Assembly: GCF_006715305.1 (NCBI RefSeq)
Contig: NZ_VFMY01000001.1
Span: 930,001-994,000, forward strand
DNA length: 64,000 bases
Source: Arthrobacter sp. SLBN-100
GTDB lineage: Bacteria > Actinomycetota > Actinomycetes > Actinomycetales > Micrococcaceae
Direction: 5' to 3'
Part shown: positions 40,471-53,207 of the stretch, one piece after another
Numbering within the stretch: position 1 is the first letter of the stretch
Layout of the letters: every line of letters starts with the position of its first letter
Program-made: the position numbers and the translations under genes
The notes under the pieces: model-generated
Told to the model about the DNA's origin: nothing
What the model saw: the letters and a program-made list of their open reading frames with translations, nothing else
Database searches by the model: none

Positions 40471-41841
40471 TCAATGGGACAGGCCGCTGATGATCAGGAC
40501 GATGCCCGAGATGAGGGCCAGGATCCCGAAAGCCAGGATGCAGAACTGGAGGATCCGGTTGCGGTTGGCGCGGGCGAGACCTGCTGTGGCCGCGTCCAGG
40601 GGATCGAGTCCATGGGCGGACCGTGCAGGGATGCGCGGCAGGTGTTCAAACGCGTCCTCGGAGTCAACGTTGGCCACCGCTGCCGGTGGAAGCACCGCAG
40701 GCTTTGGGCGGCCTGCCGCCCTGGCAGCGGCTTCGGCACGGGCAATGACCTGCGAACGGCCGGTTCCGCCATCGGACGGCGCTGGCCGGGCACCGCCGGC
40801 AGGTCGGCGCTTCTTGGTGCCGGCCACAGGAGGAACCTTGGTACCGGGGCGGGTTGTGACCGGAACATGGGACGTTGCCGGCGGCTTCATCACCGGCCGG
40901 TCCACCCCGGGCACCTGGACGAATTCCAGCGGGGTGACCATGGCAAGGTTGCTGGCAGCCGAGGGGGCTGGCCGCTGCTCCGAAGGAGCCGCTGCATTTG
41001 GTACCTGCCGGGAAGACTTCTGCTGGCCCGGCGCAGGTTTCTGGCCCGCGGCAGGTTTCTGGCCGGGTACAGGTTTCCTGCCCGCGGCAGTATTTTTTCC
41101 CGGGACAGGCTCCGGGGCAAGTACCGGTTCGTGGCCGGGTGAAGGTTCCTGGCCCGCTACGGGGACGCCGGTCTGTTCGGCCAGCTTCTGCCTGGCCATG
41201 GCCCGGCGGTTCATCACGGCGGCACGTTCTGCCAGCGCAATCTGCTCCGCCAGGACCTGCGGGTCCACCGCTTCCGGATCCAGGGACGCGATGTGCTGCA
41301 TCTTGGCGATCTGGTTCTTGGCCTGCTCGACGATCAGGGTCCTGGCCGCCAACGCTTGTTCAACGGTCATCCCCTCGGGAGCCGTGGAAGTCCGCGAAGC
41401 CGCAACTGGATTGCTGGCAACCTTGGGGTCCCGGACGGCCGGGGAGTTTTCCTTGCCGGAACGGCTTCCGGGCTCGTTCACCACTGGATCGGCTGACGCG
41501 GCGGGGGCCACGATCGGGGTAGCGGCGGTAAGTGCCTGCTCCTTGAGCTGCTGCAGGCGGAGTTGGCGCCGTGTGGGCGCACCGCCGCCTGCCAGCTGAC
41601 CCTCTTTTTCTTCCAGCTCCTTGATGGTCCGCAGTGCGGCCCGGTCCCGGGCACGGATCTGCGAGGAACGCTGGGTGAGTGTCTGTTCGGATGCCTGGGA
41701 AGTTGCCCCTGGGGCACCGGGGGCAGGCCGTTTTGCGGCAGGAGAAAGCTCATCCGTACCTGTGGACACGGATGTCTCTTGTCCTTCCCTGGCCTTCCGG
41801 AGTTCCCGGCGGCTGCGGATGGGGGGCTGTTCCTGACTCAT
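40471..41841 (-). CDS. Hypothetical membrane-anchored repeat-rich protein
   Basis: 456 residues from the ATG at 41841 (MSQEQPPIRSRRELRKAREG); the ribosome site is weak, so translational coupling to nadD, whose stop lies 7 bp upstream, is possible. Cytosolic basic N-terminus, a helical region (about 70-115 and 160-225), then a low-complexity stretch (about 240-300) of GQKPAAGQKPAPGQ-like repeats, and one C-terminal helix (ILQFCILAFGILALISGIVLIISGL). Tail-anchored topology. The function is unknown, but its place between nadD and rsfS seems fixed in this group. Confidence 0.65.
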   Translation of the reverse strand: MSQEQPPIRSRRELRKAREGQETSVSTGTDELSPAAKRPAPGAPGATSQASEQTLTQRSSQIRARDRAALRTIKELEEKEGQLAGGGAPTRRQLRLQQLKEQALTAATPIVAPAASADPVVNEPGSRSGKENSPAVRDPKVASNPVAASRTSTAPEGMTVEQALAARTLIVEQAKNQIAKMQHIASLDPEAVDPQVLAEQIALAERAAVMNRRAMARQKLAEQTGVPVAGQEPSPGHEPVLAPEPVPGKNTAAGRKPVPGQKPAAGQKPAPGQQKSSRQVPNAAAPSEQRPAPSAASNLAMVTPLEFVQVPGVDRPVMKPPATSHVPVTTRPGTKVPPVAGTKKRRPAGGARPAPSDGGTGRSQVIARAEAAARAAGRPKPAVLPPAAVANVDSEDAFEHLPRIPARSAHGLDPLDAATAGLARANRNRILQFCILAFGILALISGIVLIISGLSH

Positions 41842-41848
41842 TGAGAAC

Positions 41849-42505
41849 TCATTCAGTGCTGGCTGGTTCGCTTGCTTCGGAGGTTGGAGCTTTCCCGCCT
41901 GCCGGATCCTCCAAGTAAAGGCCGTACTTGGCAATGTACTGCACCACCCCGTCAGGAACGAGGTACCAGACAGGATTGTTCGCGGCCACGCGGGAACGGC
42001 AGTCCGTGGAGGAGATGGCCATCGCCGGTACCTCCAGCAGGCTGACATCCGTCCGGCCCATGCCGTCCAGCACGTGCCCCGGCCTGGTCACGCCAACGAA
42101 ATGGGCCAGGGACCACAGTTCGTCAATGTCCTTCCAGGACAGGATCTGCGCCATGGCGTCTGCTCCGGTGATAAAGAACAGGTCCGCGTCCGGGCGCTGG
42201 GCGCGCAGGTCACGCAGGGTGTCGATGGTGTAGGTGGTCCCGGGACGGTCCACGTCAACCCTGCTGACAGTGAACCGAGGGTTGGAGGCGGTGGCGATGA
42301 CGGTCATCAGGTACCGGTGCTCCGCCTCGGTGACCTGCTTGTGGGACTTCTGCCATGGCTGCCCGGTAGGAACGAAAACAACCTCATCCAGGTCGAACTC
42401 CGCAGCCACTTCACTGGCTGCCACGAGGTGGCCGTGATGGATGGGATCAAACGTCCCGCCCATCACGCCCAGCCGCAGCCTGCCATTGGCACCGTTCCGG
42501 TGCAA
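41849..42505 (-). CDS. nadD: Nicotinate-nucleotide adenylyltransferase
   Basis: 218 residues from a TTG at 42505; no better start is visible upstream of the nucleotide-binding motif. It joins nicotinate mononucleotide with ATP to make deamido-NAD. Motifs: [18 protein letters not shown] (HxGH), [13 protein letters not shown], and [13 protein letters not shown] (ISSTxxR), the nucleotidyltransferase signature of NadD. Located between the small membrane protein gene and the repeat-rich gene. Confidence 0.95.
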   Translation of the reverse strand: MHRNGANGRLRLGVMGGTFDPIHHGHLVAASEVAAEFDLDEVVFVPTGQPWQKSHKQVTEAEHRYLMTVIATASNPRFTVSRVDVDRPGTTYTIDTLRDLRAQRPDADLFFITGADAMAQILSWKDIDELWSLAHFVGVTRPGHVLDGMGRTDVSLLEVPAMAISSTDCRSRVAANNPVWYLVPDGVVQYIAKYGLYLEDPAGGKAPTSEASEPASTE

Positions 42506-42518
42506 AGCGCGGGAAATG

Positions 42519-42752
42519 TTAGTGGCCCTGCCCGTGATCGTGCTTGTTCGGGTGCTGGCGGTGCGGATCCGCGTGCTCCTCAGTAGCAGAGTGGCGGTTG
42601 CCCAGGTTGTTGTAGGAGAGGGTGATGAACATCAGCACCACCAGGATGGCGAAAATGCTGACGCCGAAAACCCACGGCTCAACCCACAGCGGCGCGAGCT
42701 GTTCATGTTCTCCGCCCTCGGCGACGGTTGTGGCAATCTGCTGGAACAGCAT
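42519..42752 (-). CDS. Small single-pass membrane protein, unknown
   Basis: 77 residues with one membrane helix ([20 protein letters not shown], about 28-47), an acidic start and a His-rich tail ([18 protein letters not shown]). The His-rich tail could bind metal, but this is speculation. It lies between proA and nadD on the same strand, 13 bp before the nadD start. Confidence 0.7.
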   Translation of the reverse strand: MLFQQIATTVAEGGEHEQLAPLWVEPWVFGVSIFAILVVLMFITLSYNNLGNRHSATEEHADPHRQHPNKHDHGQGH

Positions 42753-42830
42753 GTTCTCCCCTAGTACTCAAAGGATTGTGGCAGCGGAAAGCTCCGCCGT
42801 TTCTGACTTCTGGTCTATGTTACCGCGTTG

Positions 42831-44213
42831 CTACCCGCGGACCTGGCCCTCGCCCTGCACGATCCACTTGGTGGTGGTGAGCTCGGTCAGGCCCATGGGG
42901 CCGCGGGCATGCAGCTTCTGGGTGGAGATGCCCACCTCCGCGCCAAGGCCCAGTTCCCCGCCGTCGGTGAACCGGGTGGAAGCGTTGACGATCACCGCGG
43001 CGGAGTCCACTTCGCCGATAAATCGCTCGGCGTTGGACAGGTTGTTGGTGAGGATCGCTTCGGTGTGCCCCGTGGTCCAGGTGCGGATGTGCTGCACGGC
43101 TTCGTCGAGGCTGTCCACCATGGCAACGGCAAGGTCGAGGTCCATGTACTCGGTGCCCCAGTCCTCGTCGGTGGCCGGTTCCGACTCGATCGAGGCGGGA
43201 AGGGCAGCGCGGATGCGCTCGTCGACGTGCAGCCGGACGCCTGCCTTGCTGAGGGCCGCGGCGACGGCGGGCAGCACGGTGGAGCCGGAGTGGACCAGCA
43301 GGGTCTCCACGGTGTTGCACACGCTGGGACGCTGCGTCTTGGCATTCAGGAGGATCTCCACTGCCATGTCTTCGCTGGCGGATTCGTCAATGAAGATGTG
43401 CACGTTCCCCTCCCCTGTCTCGATGACCGGGACGGCGGAATTGGTGACCACTGTCTGGATGAGGTCACGGCCGCCGCGGGGAATGAGCACGTCCACCCGG
43501 CCGCGTGCGCGCATAAGGACGTTGGCACCGGCGCGCCCGTACCGGTCCACGGTCTGCACGGCATCAGCAGGCAGGCCGACCGATTCCAGTGCCTCACGCA
43601 GTACGCGGACCAGGACTTCATTGGTGGACTCGGCTGCGCTGCCGCCGCGCAGGATCACCGCGTTGCCGCTCTTGAGGGCAAGTCCTGCAATATCCACCGT
43701 GACGTTGGGCCGTGCCTCATAGATGGCGGCAACCACGCCCATGGGTACGTTGACCTGCCGCAGGCGAAGCCCGTTGGGCAGAGTCTGCCCGCGGACCACG
43801 TTGCCTACGGGATCAGGAAGGTTGGCCAGATTCTCCAGGGCAGCGACAAGCCCGGCGATCCGGGCATCGGTGAGCGTGAGCCGGTCCAGCATGGCTGCTG
43901 AAGTACCGTTGGCTTTGCCTGCCGCGACATCTTTGGCGTTGGCAGCGAGAATGCCTGCCGTGTTTGCCTGCAGTGCCGCCCCCACCGCCCGAAGGGCGCG
44001 GTCCTTCCAGGCACGGTTTGCCATGGCCATCCGGCGCGCGGCATGACGGGAACGGTCCGCTATGGCGTGGACCGCAGCTTCGACATCACCGCTGCCGGAT
44101 ACCGGAGCCTCGGCCGGAACCTTTGCTGCAGATGAGTCGGCCGGCTGCACTGTGGAAGCAGCAGCGGTGTCTCCGGAGTTTTCAGCAGTCTTGTGGATCA
44201 GGGCCTCAGTCAT
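42831..44213 (-). CDS. proA: Glutamate-5-semialdehyde dehydrogenase
   Basis: 460 residues, slightly longer than usual (about 415) because of a 45-residue Ser/Ala-rich N-terminal extension. It reduces glutamyl-5-phosphate to the semialdehyde in proline synthesis. Landmarks: [32 protein letters not shown], and the catalytic Cys in [14 protein letters not shown]. It follows proB by 27 bp, so the two steps are co-expressed. Confidence 0.96.
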   Translation of the reverse strand: MTEALIHKTAENSGDTAAASTVQPADSSAAKVPAEAPVSGSGDVEAAVHAIADRSRHAARRMAMANRAWKDRALRAVGAALQANTAGILAANAKDVAAGKANGTSAAMLDRLTLTDARIAGLVAALENLANLPDPVGNVVRGQTLPNGLRLRQVNVPMGVVAAIYEARPNVTVDIAGLALKSGNAVILRGGSAAESTNEVLVRVLREALESVGLPADAVQTVDRYGRAGANVLMRARGRVDVLIPRGGRDLIQTVVTNSAVPVIETGEGNVHIFIDESASEDMAVEILLNAKTQRPSVCNTVETLLVHSGSTVLPAVAAALSKAGVRLHVDERIRAALPASIESEPATDEDWGTEYMDLDLAVAMVDSLDEAVQHIRTWTTGHTEAILTNNLSNAERFIGEVDSAAVIVNASTRFTDGGELGLGAEVGISTQKLHARGPMGLTELTTTKWIVQGEGQVRG

Positions 44214-44240
44214 GTTTCCAAGTTTAGGCGAGCCCGGAGC

Positions 44241-47070
<2,830 letters not shown>

Positions 47071-47087
47071 CGCTTCAGAACTGTTTG

Positions 47088-47351
47088 TTACTCTGCAGCT
47101 GCAGCAGCAACGATGTTGACGACGCGACGACCGCGGCGGGTACCGAATTCAACGGCTCCCGGGGTCAGTGCGAACAGGGTGTCGTCGCCGCCACGGCCAA
47201 CGCCGGCGCCCGGGTGGAAGTGGGTGCCGCGCTGGCGGACGATGATTTCGCCTGCGGAAACTACCTGGCCGCCGAAGCGCTTGACGCCGAGGTACTGAGC
47301 GTTGGAATCACGACCGTTGCGAGTGGAGCTCGCGCCCTTTTTATGTGCCAT
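47088..47351 (-). CDS. rpmA: 50S ribosomal protein L27
   Basis: 87 residues, full length. [29 protein letters not shown] is the typical L27 N-terminus that reaches the peptidyl-transferase centre, followed by [19 protein letters not shown]. The start is at the conserved MAHKK, with no N-terminal extension of the type cleaved in Firmicutes. Downstream of rplU by 60 bp, and with it one operon. Confidence 0.98.
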   Translation of the reverse strand: MAHKKGASSTRNGRDSNAQYLGVKRFGGQVVSAGEIIVRQRGTHFHPGAGVGRGGDDTLFALTPGAVEFGTRRGRRVVNIVAAAAAE

Positions 47352-47411
47352 CTGAAATGCCTGCCTCTAAATTCTGGGGAATCTGCTGAAAAACCTGAAC
47401 AGTAACGAAGG

Positions 47412-47720
47412 TTACTGGATACCGGTGATCTTGACCTTGGTCAGTTCCTGACGGTGACCCTGGCGCTTCTTGTAACCGGTCTTGTTCTTGAACTTCTGGA
47501 TGACAATCTTCGGACCACGGAGGTCGTTCAGGATCTCAGCCGTAACAGTTACCTTGGCCAGGTCAGCAGCGGCAGAGGTGACCTTGTCACCGTCAACCAG
47601 GAGCAGCGCGGGCAGCTGAATGGTGCTGCCAGCCCCACCGGCGACGCGGTTCAGGGTAACGAAGTCTCCGACGGAAACCTTCTCTTGCCGGCCGCCTGCG
47701 CGGACAATCGCGTACACCAC
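47412..47720 (-). CDS. rplU: 50S ribosomal protein L21
   Basis: 102 residues from the GTG at 47720 ([19 protein letters not shown]); a GTG four codons upstream at 47732 is an alternative. L21 landmarks are [49 protein letters not shown]. It binds 23S rRNA in the 50S subunit. The 5' region (47721-47983) may hold a leader that regulates it, as is common for this operon. Confidence 0.97.
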   Translation of the reverse strand: MVYAIVRAGGRQEKVSVGDFVTLNRVAGGAGSTIQLPALLLVDGDKVTSAAADLAKVTVTAEILNDLRGPKIVIQKFKNKTGYKKRQGHRQELTKVKITGIQ

Positions 47721-47983
47721 TTGGGAACTCACTTCTCTCGACGTTTATAACTAAATTTGCGTGCGGAACCGACTATCAAAAGCCTGGTTTCTCGCTGTGC
47801 CTCAACGCCGTGGGGTCATAACCCAAGTGTTGGCGTAAGCACCGAAGATCCAGAATACGCTAATTCTGTCTTCGGCCGCAAATGAGGCTGGTTCCCGGCG
47901 GGTTGCTGTGATAGGTACCACAGCTCAGGTCCGGCGTCCGCACCCTGCCCCACCATAGTACCGGTCCGGCCGCGGGCAGCAGT
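47721..47983. other. rplU leader and promoter region
   Basis: About 260 bp between the rplU start and the end of the ThiD-TenA gene. It should carry the promoter of rplU-rpmA; no known ribosomal-protein leader fold was recognised by eye. A small CTGTG/CACAG hairpin near 47910 lies after the upstream gene, without a T-run. Confidence 0.4.
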
Positions 47984-49534
47984 TCAGGAGTACAGTCGCG
48001 GCGCGTCGAAGAAGTCCACTTCGAGGCGGCAGGACTGCTTGAATGCGGTGATCATGGCCTGCCGGTCCGCGGCCGAGGCCTTGCGCCCCGCCTCATCCAC
48101 GATGGCGATGGCTTGGCGGGTGGCAGCCGCGAAGTCTTCGTCGGCATATGTGCGCAGCCAGGCCGCGTACGGGTGTCCGGCGGGTTCGCCGGCGGCGAGG
48201 AACTGGGCGTGCAGCGTGGCGCCTACCTCTGCGTAGAGCCAGAAGCAGGGCAGGACGGCGGCCGCCAGGACAGCATAACTGCCCGACGCCGATGCGGCGG
48301 TCAGGTGGTCAACGTAGGACTTTGTTACCGGGCCGAGCTGAGGCTGGACGGAGCGGGTACTCAGCCAGGAGCGGTGCAGTTCAGACTCGACCTCCAGGCA
48401 CTGCCTGGCTGAGCCGGCCCAAAAGAGCTGTTCTGCCTCCGTTGGCGCCAAGGCACTCGCCCGTGCCAGCACGCGGGAATAGCCGTTGAGGTAGATGGCG
48501 TCCTGCGCAAGGTAATACCCGAACTCCTTCTCCTGCAGGCTGCCGGAAGCCAGGCCGCGGATGAAGTCCAGCGCGTGGATATCGTCCAGGTCCTGCCGGG
48601 CCTCGGTCCAGAGTTGTGCGGCGAAGCTCCCTTCGGACGGAAGCGGCTGCAGGTGGTGGAAGTGGTGGACCGGGCCGTTGCCGCTTCCCACCTCCAGCGT
48701 TCCGGACGCTTCAAGTGCCCCGGCCAGCCAGGGCTTCACTTCGCGCAGCGACGCCTCCCAGTCACCCAGCCGCGCCTGTGCAGTGGCCATCGCGGAGGAC
48801 AGCGAACATCCCGTGCCGTGGCTGTTGCGGGTCGCCACCCGCTCCCCCTGCAACGTCACCACTTCCGCGGACAGCACGCCCGCGGTGTTGACCAGGGCGT
48901 CCGGGCACTCGTTGCCGTCCAGGTGTCCGCCTTTAACCAGCACGGTAGCCCCGGTAGCGGCGGAAAGCGCGCGGCCCTGCTCCAGGGCTCCGGCCCAGCT
49001 CCCCTGGACTTCGCCGCCAACAAGGATGGCGAGCTCAACCAGGTTGGGGGTGATGAGGTGGGCCAGCGGCAGGAGAGCGTGCAGGGCGGCTTCGGCGGAC
49101 TCCTTCAGCAGCCGGTCTCCGCTGGTGGCAACCATCACCGGGTCCAGGACCACGACGGCGGGGCGAACCTTCCGGAGCCAGTCCCCCACCGCCTCGATCA
49201 CCTCGGCGCTGCCGAGCATTCCGATCTTGACGGCATCGATGCCGATGTCGTCGCTGATGGCGTCCAGCTGCGCGGCCAGGAAGTCGGCAGGCGGCACGTG
49301 CACGGACCGGACGCCGTGGGTGTTCTGGGCAGTGAGGGCCGTGATGGCGGCCATTCCGTAGCCGCCGAATGCCGCGATGCTTTTGAGGTCGGCCTGGATG
49401 CCGGCACCGCCGGATGGATCGGAGCCGGCAATGGAAAGCACCCGGGGTACAGGCCGCCCTGCCGCGGGGGGCGCATGGAATGTTACCGGGGCGGGTGACG
49501 GGGTGGCAGTGGGCATTGCAAGAGTCGCAGACAA
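47984..49534 (-). CDS. ThiD-TenA fusion: HMP/HMP-P kinase plus thiaminase II domain
   Basis: About 516 residues from a TTG at 49534 with AAGGGA upstream; an ATG at 49516 is the alternative. N-terminal ThiD kinase (about 30-290): VLSIAGSDPSGGAGIQADLK, ALTAQNTHGV, VLDPVMVATSGDRLL, NSHGTGCSLSSAMA. C-terminal TenA (about 305-515): the active-site Cys in AAVLPCFWLYAEVG and a late Glu in LEVDFFDAP, matching thiaminase II Cys/Glu. TenA recovers HMP from degraded thiamin and ThiD phosphorylates it, so the fusion joins two salvage steps. Controlled by the TPP riboswitch just upstream. Confidence 0.92.
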   Translation of the reverse strand: MSATLAMPTATPSPAPVTFHAPPAAGRPVPRVLSIAGSDPSGGAGIQADLKSIAAFGGYGMAAITALTAQNTHGVRSVHVPPADFLAAQLDAISDDIGIDAVKIGMLGSAEVIEAVGDWLRKVRPAVVVLDPVMVATSGDRLLKESAEAALHALLPLAHLITPNLVELAILVGGEVQGSWAGALEQGRALSAATGATVLVKGGHLDGNECPDALVNTAGVLSAEVVTLQGERVATRNSHGTGCSLSSAMATAQARLGDWEASLREVKPWLAGALEASGTLEVGSGNGPVHHFHHLQPLPSEGSFAAQLWTEARQDLDDIHALDFIRGLASGSLQEKEFGYYLAQDAIYLNGYSRVLARASALAPTEAEQLFWAGSARQCLEVESELHRSWLSTRSVQPQLGPVTKSYVDHLTAASASGSYAVLAAAVLPCFWLYAEVGATLHAQFLAAGEPAGHPYAAWLRTYADEDFAAATRQAIAIVDEAGRKASAADRQAMITAFKQSCRLEVDFFDAPRLYS

Positions 49535-49540
49535 GAGACA

Positions 49541-49617
49541 TCCCTTCGCCGGTGCTAGCCGGACAGGTTCAACGGGTGTGGATCTCAGCCGGCTCTCTGC
49601 GCGGCACCCCGTGTCGG
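49541..49617 (-). promoter_or_regulatory. TPP riboswitch (thi-box)
   Basis: On the minus strand the conserved core reads ACACGGGGTGCC, then GCTGAGA, ACCCGTTGAACCTG, TCCGGCTAG and CACCGGCGAAGGGA, matching the TPP aptamer. It ends 6 bases before the TTG start of the ThiD-TenA gene, and AAGGGA in its last helix doubles as the ribosome site, so control is probably by hiding translation initiation. Confidence 0.95.
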
Positions 49618-49731
49618 TTTCCCAGCCTAGCTTTTTTGGCGGATGCAGGCAGCAGGTGACACATTGCGACCGGCGGAGCCGGGCTTTTTCCTTGTGCCGG
49701 CCGCCGGAACGGTTTGAGCGCGGGTACAGGA

Positions 49732-49768
49732 ATGCCCGGCCGGCCACTGTTGGTGGCCGGCCGGGCAT
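49732..49768 (-). terminator. 16-bp hairpin after the RNase E/G gene
   Basis: The stem at 49732-49747 pairs perfectly with 49753-49768 around TGTTG. It lies 31 bp after the RNase E/G stop and upstream of the TPP riboswitch. A very strong GC stem with no U-tract; it could terminate or stabilise the transcript. Confidence 0.6.
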
Positions 49769-49799
49769 GACCTGCTGAAGACGGGGTTTCTCGGCCCCT

Positions 49800-52700
49800 T
49801 TAGAGCTCCGAGGCCGGAACCCCTACGCCCAGGATGATGGGCGCGTCCGCTGACTTCGCAGCTGGCGTGCCCGCGCCTGTGTCTGCAGCGTCTGTGTTTG
49901 CAGCCGCCGGGTTTCCGGCGCTGGCAGGTTCGGGCGCTTTTGCCTGGTGGGAATGGCCCGTGCTGGCCACAGCCACGCTCTCGTGCTGCTGCACGGCGGT
50001 TTCGTTGGCAGCACCCTGGGCACGGCTGGCGCTGCGGTGGCGCCGGGGCCGCCGCTGCCGCGGCTGCTCCAGCGTGTGGTCGCTGTAGTCCTTCTCTGGT
50101 GCTTCAACGCGCTGCTGAGCGGGCTCGGACACCGGCGACACCTGCTCGGCCTGGGGCTTCAGCTCAGGTTCTGCCTGCGCCGCCTGCGCTTCCGTGTCCG
50201 CTTCAGGCTGGCCGAGGTGGGCGAAGGCTTCTGCGAGCCTGTCCAGGGTGAGGGCCGGCCGCGGCTGCTGCTCGTCCGCGTGTTCAACGAACGGCAACGC
50301 GACCTTCTCGCCGCCGAAGGTGAGCACGGCGGCCGGACGGGCATCGGCGTCGCGCTTTTCGACTACCTGCGTGGCATCAGGCTTCTCCGCAGCCTGCTGC
50401 CTGGCTGCCGCCACTTCGTCGTCGTGCAGGTGCGCTGCGTGCGCCGCGGCGGCGATGTTGGCCAGGGCAAGCCTGGTAGCTTCCGCCTTGGCGTGCCGCT
50501 CCGCATCCGAGGGTTCGGGGTGGACGGTGTGGATCTGGACCGCGGCGGCGGGCGCTGTTTCAGGCGCCTGGCCGTTGCGGCCCCGGCGCCTCTTGCGGTC
50601 CGGGCGGGCGGCGGACTGGTTGTTATCCGGGCGCAGGCTGTCGGGGCGGTGGCCTTCGCTGCGGGCTTCGGGCCTGCTGTCCGAGCGCTGAACGTGGTGC
50701 TCGGCGGCCACGATGTTGGCCCGGCGGTGCTCCACGGGGTCGTCATGGGTGACGACGCCGCGGCCCGCGCACGCCTCGCACTGCTCGCCGAACACTTCGA
50801 GCAGCCCGGTACCCATCCGCTTGCGCGTCATCTGGACCAGGCCAAGCGAGGTAACCTCCGCGACCTGGTGCTTGGTGCGGTCGCGTCCCAGGCACTCCAC
50901 GAGGCGTCGCAGCACAAGGTCACGGTTGGATTCGAGGACCATGTCAATGAAGTCGATGACGATGATGCCGCCGATGTCGCGGAGCCGGAGCTGGCGCACC
51001 ACTTCCTCCGCAGCCTCGAGGTTGTTCTTCGTTACCGTCTCTTCAAGGTTGCCGCCGCTGCCGGTGAACTTGCCGGTGTTGACGTCCACCACGGTCATGG
51101 CTTCGGTGCGGTCGATCACCAGCGAACCGCCGGAGGGAAGGAAGACCTTCCGCTCCAGCGCCTTGTGGATCTGCTCGTCGATGCGCCAGGCGGTAAAGAT
51201 GTCCTGGTCCTTGGTCCACTTCTCGAGCCGTCCCACGAGGTCCGGAGCCACATAGGTGACATACGCCTCGATGGTGTCCCAGGCTTCCTCGCCGGAGACG
51301 ATCAGCTTGGAAAAGTCCTCGTTGAAGACGTCGCGGACCACCTTGATGGTGAGGTCCGGTTCGCCGTAGAGCAGCTCCGGGGCAAGGATCTTGGTGGACT
51401 TCGACTGGCTCTCGATGCCCTCCCACTGGGCGCGCAGCCGGTTGATGTCGTGCGTCAGCTCTTCCTCGGACGCACCCTCCGCAGCGGTACGCACAATAAC
51501 GCCGGCCTGCTCCGGAAGGCGGTCCTTCAGGATGCGCTTGAGGCGGTTGCGTTCAACGTCGGGCAGCTTGCGGGAGATGCCGGTCATGGAACCGCCGGGT
51601 ACGTACACCAGGTAGCGGCCGGGCAGGGAGATCTGGCTGGTCAGGCGGGCGCCCTTGTGGCCCACGGGGTCCTTGGTCACCTGGACCAGGACGGTATCGC
51701 CCGACTTCAGCGCGTTTTCGATCCGGCGCTGCTTGCCTTCGAGGTTAACGGCTTCCCAGTTCACTTCACCGGCGTACAGGACGGCGTTGCGGCCGCGTCC
51801 GATGTCCACGAAGGCAGCTTCCATGGACGGCAGCACATTCTGGACCTTGCCCAGGTAAACGTTGCCGATCAGGGAGTCCTGCTGCGTCTTGGACACAAAA
51901 TGTTCGGCCAGGACCCCGTCTTCGAGGACGGCGATCTGGATCCTGTCGTCGCGCTGGCGCACGATCATCTGCCGGTCCACGGATTCGCGGCGGGCCAGGA
52001 ACTCCGCTTCGGTGATGACTGTGCGGCGGCGGCCGGTGTCCCGCGACTCGCGCCGGCGCTGCTTCTTCGCCTCCAGGCGGGTGGATCCCTTGACGCTGGT
52101 GACCCGGTTGCTGACGGCGGGTTCGCTGACGGCGCGCGGCGCCCGGACCCGGGTGACGGTGTTGGGCGGGTCGTCTTCCCCGCCGCCCGTCAGCTCAAGG
52201 TCCTGGTCACCCCGGCGGCGGCGGCGGCGACGGCGGGACGTGACGCCTTCCTCCAGCTGCCCTGCAGCCTCCTCATCGCCGTCCTCGGAGGCATCGGCGT
52301 CGGCCTCCTCGCTGCCTTCAAGCTCAGCGCCTTCACCCTCGCCGGGACGGTTGCGGTTACGGCGGCCGCGGCCCCGGCGCCTGCGGCGGCCGTTGGCGTC
52401 ATCGGTGTCGCTGTCATCGGCTTCGTCCTCGACTGCTTCCGCGGCGGCGGCGGGTGCCGGGCGCACTACGGTGCTCAGGTCCGGGGCCTGGAACAGCACG
52501 GAGGTGGGGGAAGCGGGTTCCAGGAACAGGGAACCAAAGGGGCTGGCTGGGGCGGCGGGCGCCTGCTCCCTGGATGCTGCTTCAACGGAAGCCTCTGCGG
52601 ACGGCTGTGCCTGGGGAGCCTGCTCTGCGGGCGCTTCTGCGGCTGCCGCTTCTCCGGCTCCAGCCTGTTCTGCTGCAGCCTCTGCTACCGCGGCCTCTTC

Positions 52701-53207
52701 TACCGGCACCTGTTCTACTGGGGCCTCGCCGGCCTCGTTGGCAGACGGGACGGGGGCTGCTGCGACGGCATCCGCCGGCGCTGCTTCTGCAGCCACCGGT
52801 TCTGCAGCTGCCGGTTCGGTTGCTGCCGCGGTGGCGGCTTCGGCTCCACTTGGCGCCGAGGTCTTACGGGTAGCCACGCGGCGGCGGCGGACCGGCTTCG
52901 CATCGGGCTCAACCTGCGCGGTGGCTTCCACAGCCGGAAGCCCGGGAGCGCCGGCAGTTTCCGGGGCTGCTTCCCCTGCAAATGCCGGCAGCGGCTCAGC
53001 GACGTCCACCTTTTTGCGGGAGCGCGAGCGGCGGGCGGGAGCCGTGGCCTCGGGAGCGCCTGCTTCCTCGGCGTCGGGCACGGGGATCAGGGCGCCATCG
53101 GCCTTGGGTTCCGCTTTGCGCCGGGTCCTGGCGGCTTTCTTTGGCGCGGCCCCGGCCTCCGTGACCGGTGCATCCTCGTTAACGGCTGAAACTTGTTCAT
53201 TATCCAT
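49800..53207 (-). CDS. rne: Ribonuclease E/G
   Basis: 1135 residues from the ATG at 53207 (MDNEQVSAVNEDAP). Main RNA decay and rRNA-processing endonuclease. The catalytic core lies in the middle (about 425-860): S1 domain (SLIGNVYLGKVQNVLPSMEAAFVDIGRGRNAVLYAGEVNW), RNase H-like part, DNase-I-like part with VVDVNTGKF and IIVIDFIDM (catalytic Asp positions), and the zinc link CEACAGRG. It is flanked by long low-complexity arms: Ala/Glu/Pro-rich at the N-terminus (about 40-380, with RRRRGRGRR patches) and Arg/Ala/Gln-rich at the C-terminus, likely disordered RNA- and protein-binding regions. This layout is normal for actinobacterial RNase E. Confidence 0.95.
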   Translation of the reverse strand: MDNEQVSAVNEDAPVTEAGAAPKKAARTRRKAEPKADGALIPVPDAEEAGAPEATAPARRSRSRKKVDVAEPLPAFAGEAAPETAGAPGLPAVEATAQVEPDAKPVRRRRVATRKTSAPSGAEAATAAATEPAAAEPVAAEAAPADAVAAAPVPSANEAGEAPVEQVPVEEAAVAEAAAEQAGAGEAAAAEAPAEQAPQAQPSAEASVEAASREQAPAAPASPFGSLFLEPASPTSVLFQAPDLSTVVRPAPAAAAEAVEDEADDSDTDDANGRRRRRGRGRRNRNRPGEGEGAELEGSEEADADASEDGDEEAAGQLEEGVTSRRRRRRRRGDQDLELTGGGEDDPPNTVTRVRAPRAVSEPAVSNRVTSVKGSTRLEAKKQRRRESRDTGRRRTVITEAEFLARRESVDRQMIVRQRDDRIQIAVLEDGVLAEHFVSKTQQDSLIGNVYLGKVQNVLPSMEAAFVDIGRGRNAVLYAGEVNWEAVNLEGKQRRIENALKSGDTVLVQVTKDPVGHKGARLTSQISLPGRYLVYVPGGSMTGISRKLPDVERNRLKRILKDRLPEQAGVIVRTAAEGASEEELTHDINRLRAQWEGIESQSKSTKILAPELLYGEPDLTIKVVRDVFNEDFSKLIVSGEEAWDTIEAYVTYVAPDLVGRLEKWTKDQDIFTAWRIDEQIHKALERKVFLPSGGSLVIDRTEAMTVVDVNTGKFTGSGGNLEETVTKNNLEAAEEVVRQLRLRDIGGIIVIDFIDMVLESNRDLVLRRLVECLGRDRTKHQVAEVTSLGLVQMTRKRMGTGLLEVFGEQCEACAGRGVVTHDDPVEHRRANIVAAEHHVQRSDSRPEARSEGHRPDSLRPDNNQSAARPDRKRRRGRNGQAPETAPAAAVQIHTVHPEPSDAERHAKAEATRLALANIAAAAHAAHLHDDEVAAARQQAAEKPDATQVVEKRDADARPAAVLTFGGEKVALPFVEHADEQQPRPALTLDRLAEAFAHLGQPEADTEAQAAQAEPELKPQAEQVSPVSEPAQQRVEAPEKDYSDHTLEQPRQRRPRRHRSASRAQGAANETAVQQHESVAVASTGHSHQAKAPEPASAGNPAAANTDAADTGAGTPAAKSADAPIILGVGVPASEL

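Noticed and set aside
49947..53189. Very long plus-strand frame antisense to the RNase E/G gene
   Set aside because: Shadow of a low-complexity GC-rich gene; no ribosome site and no family match.
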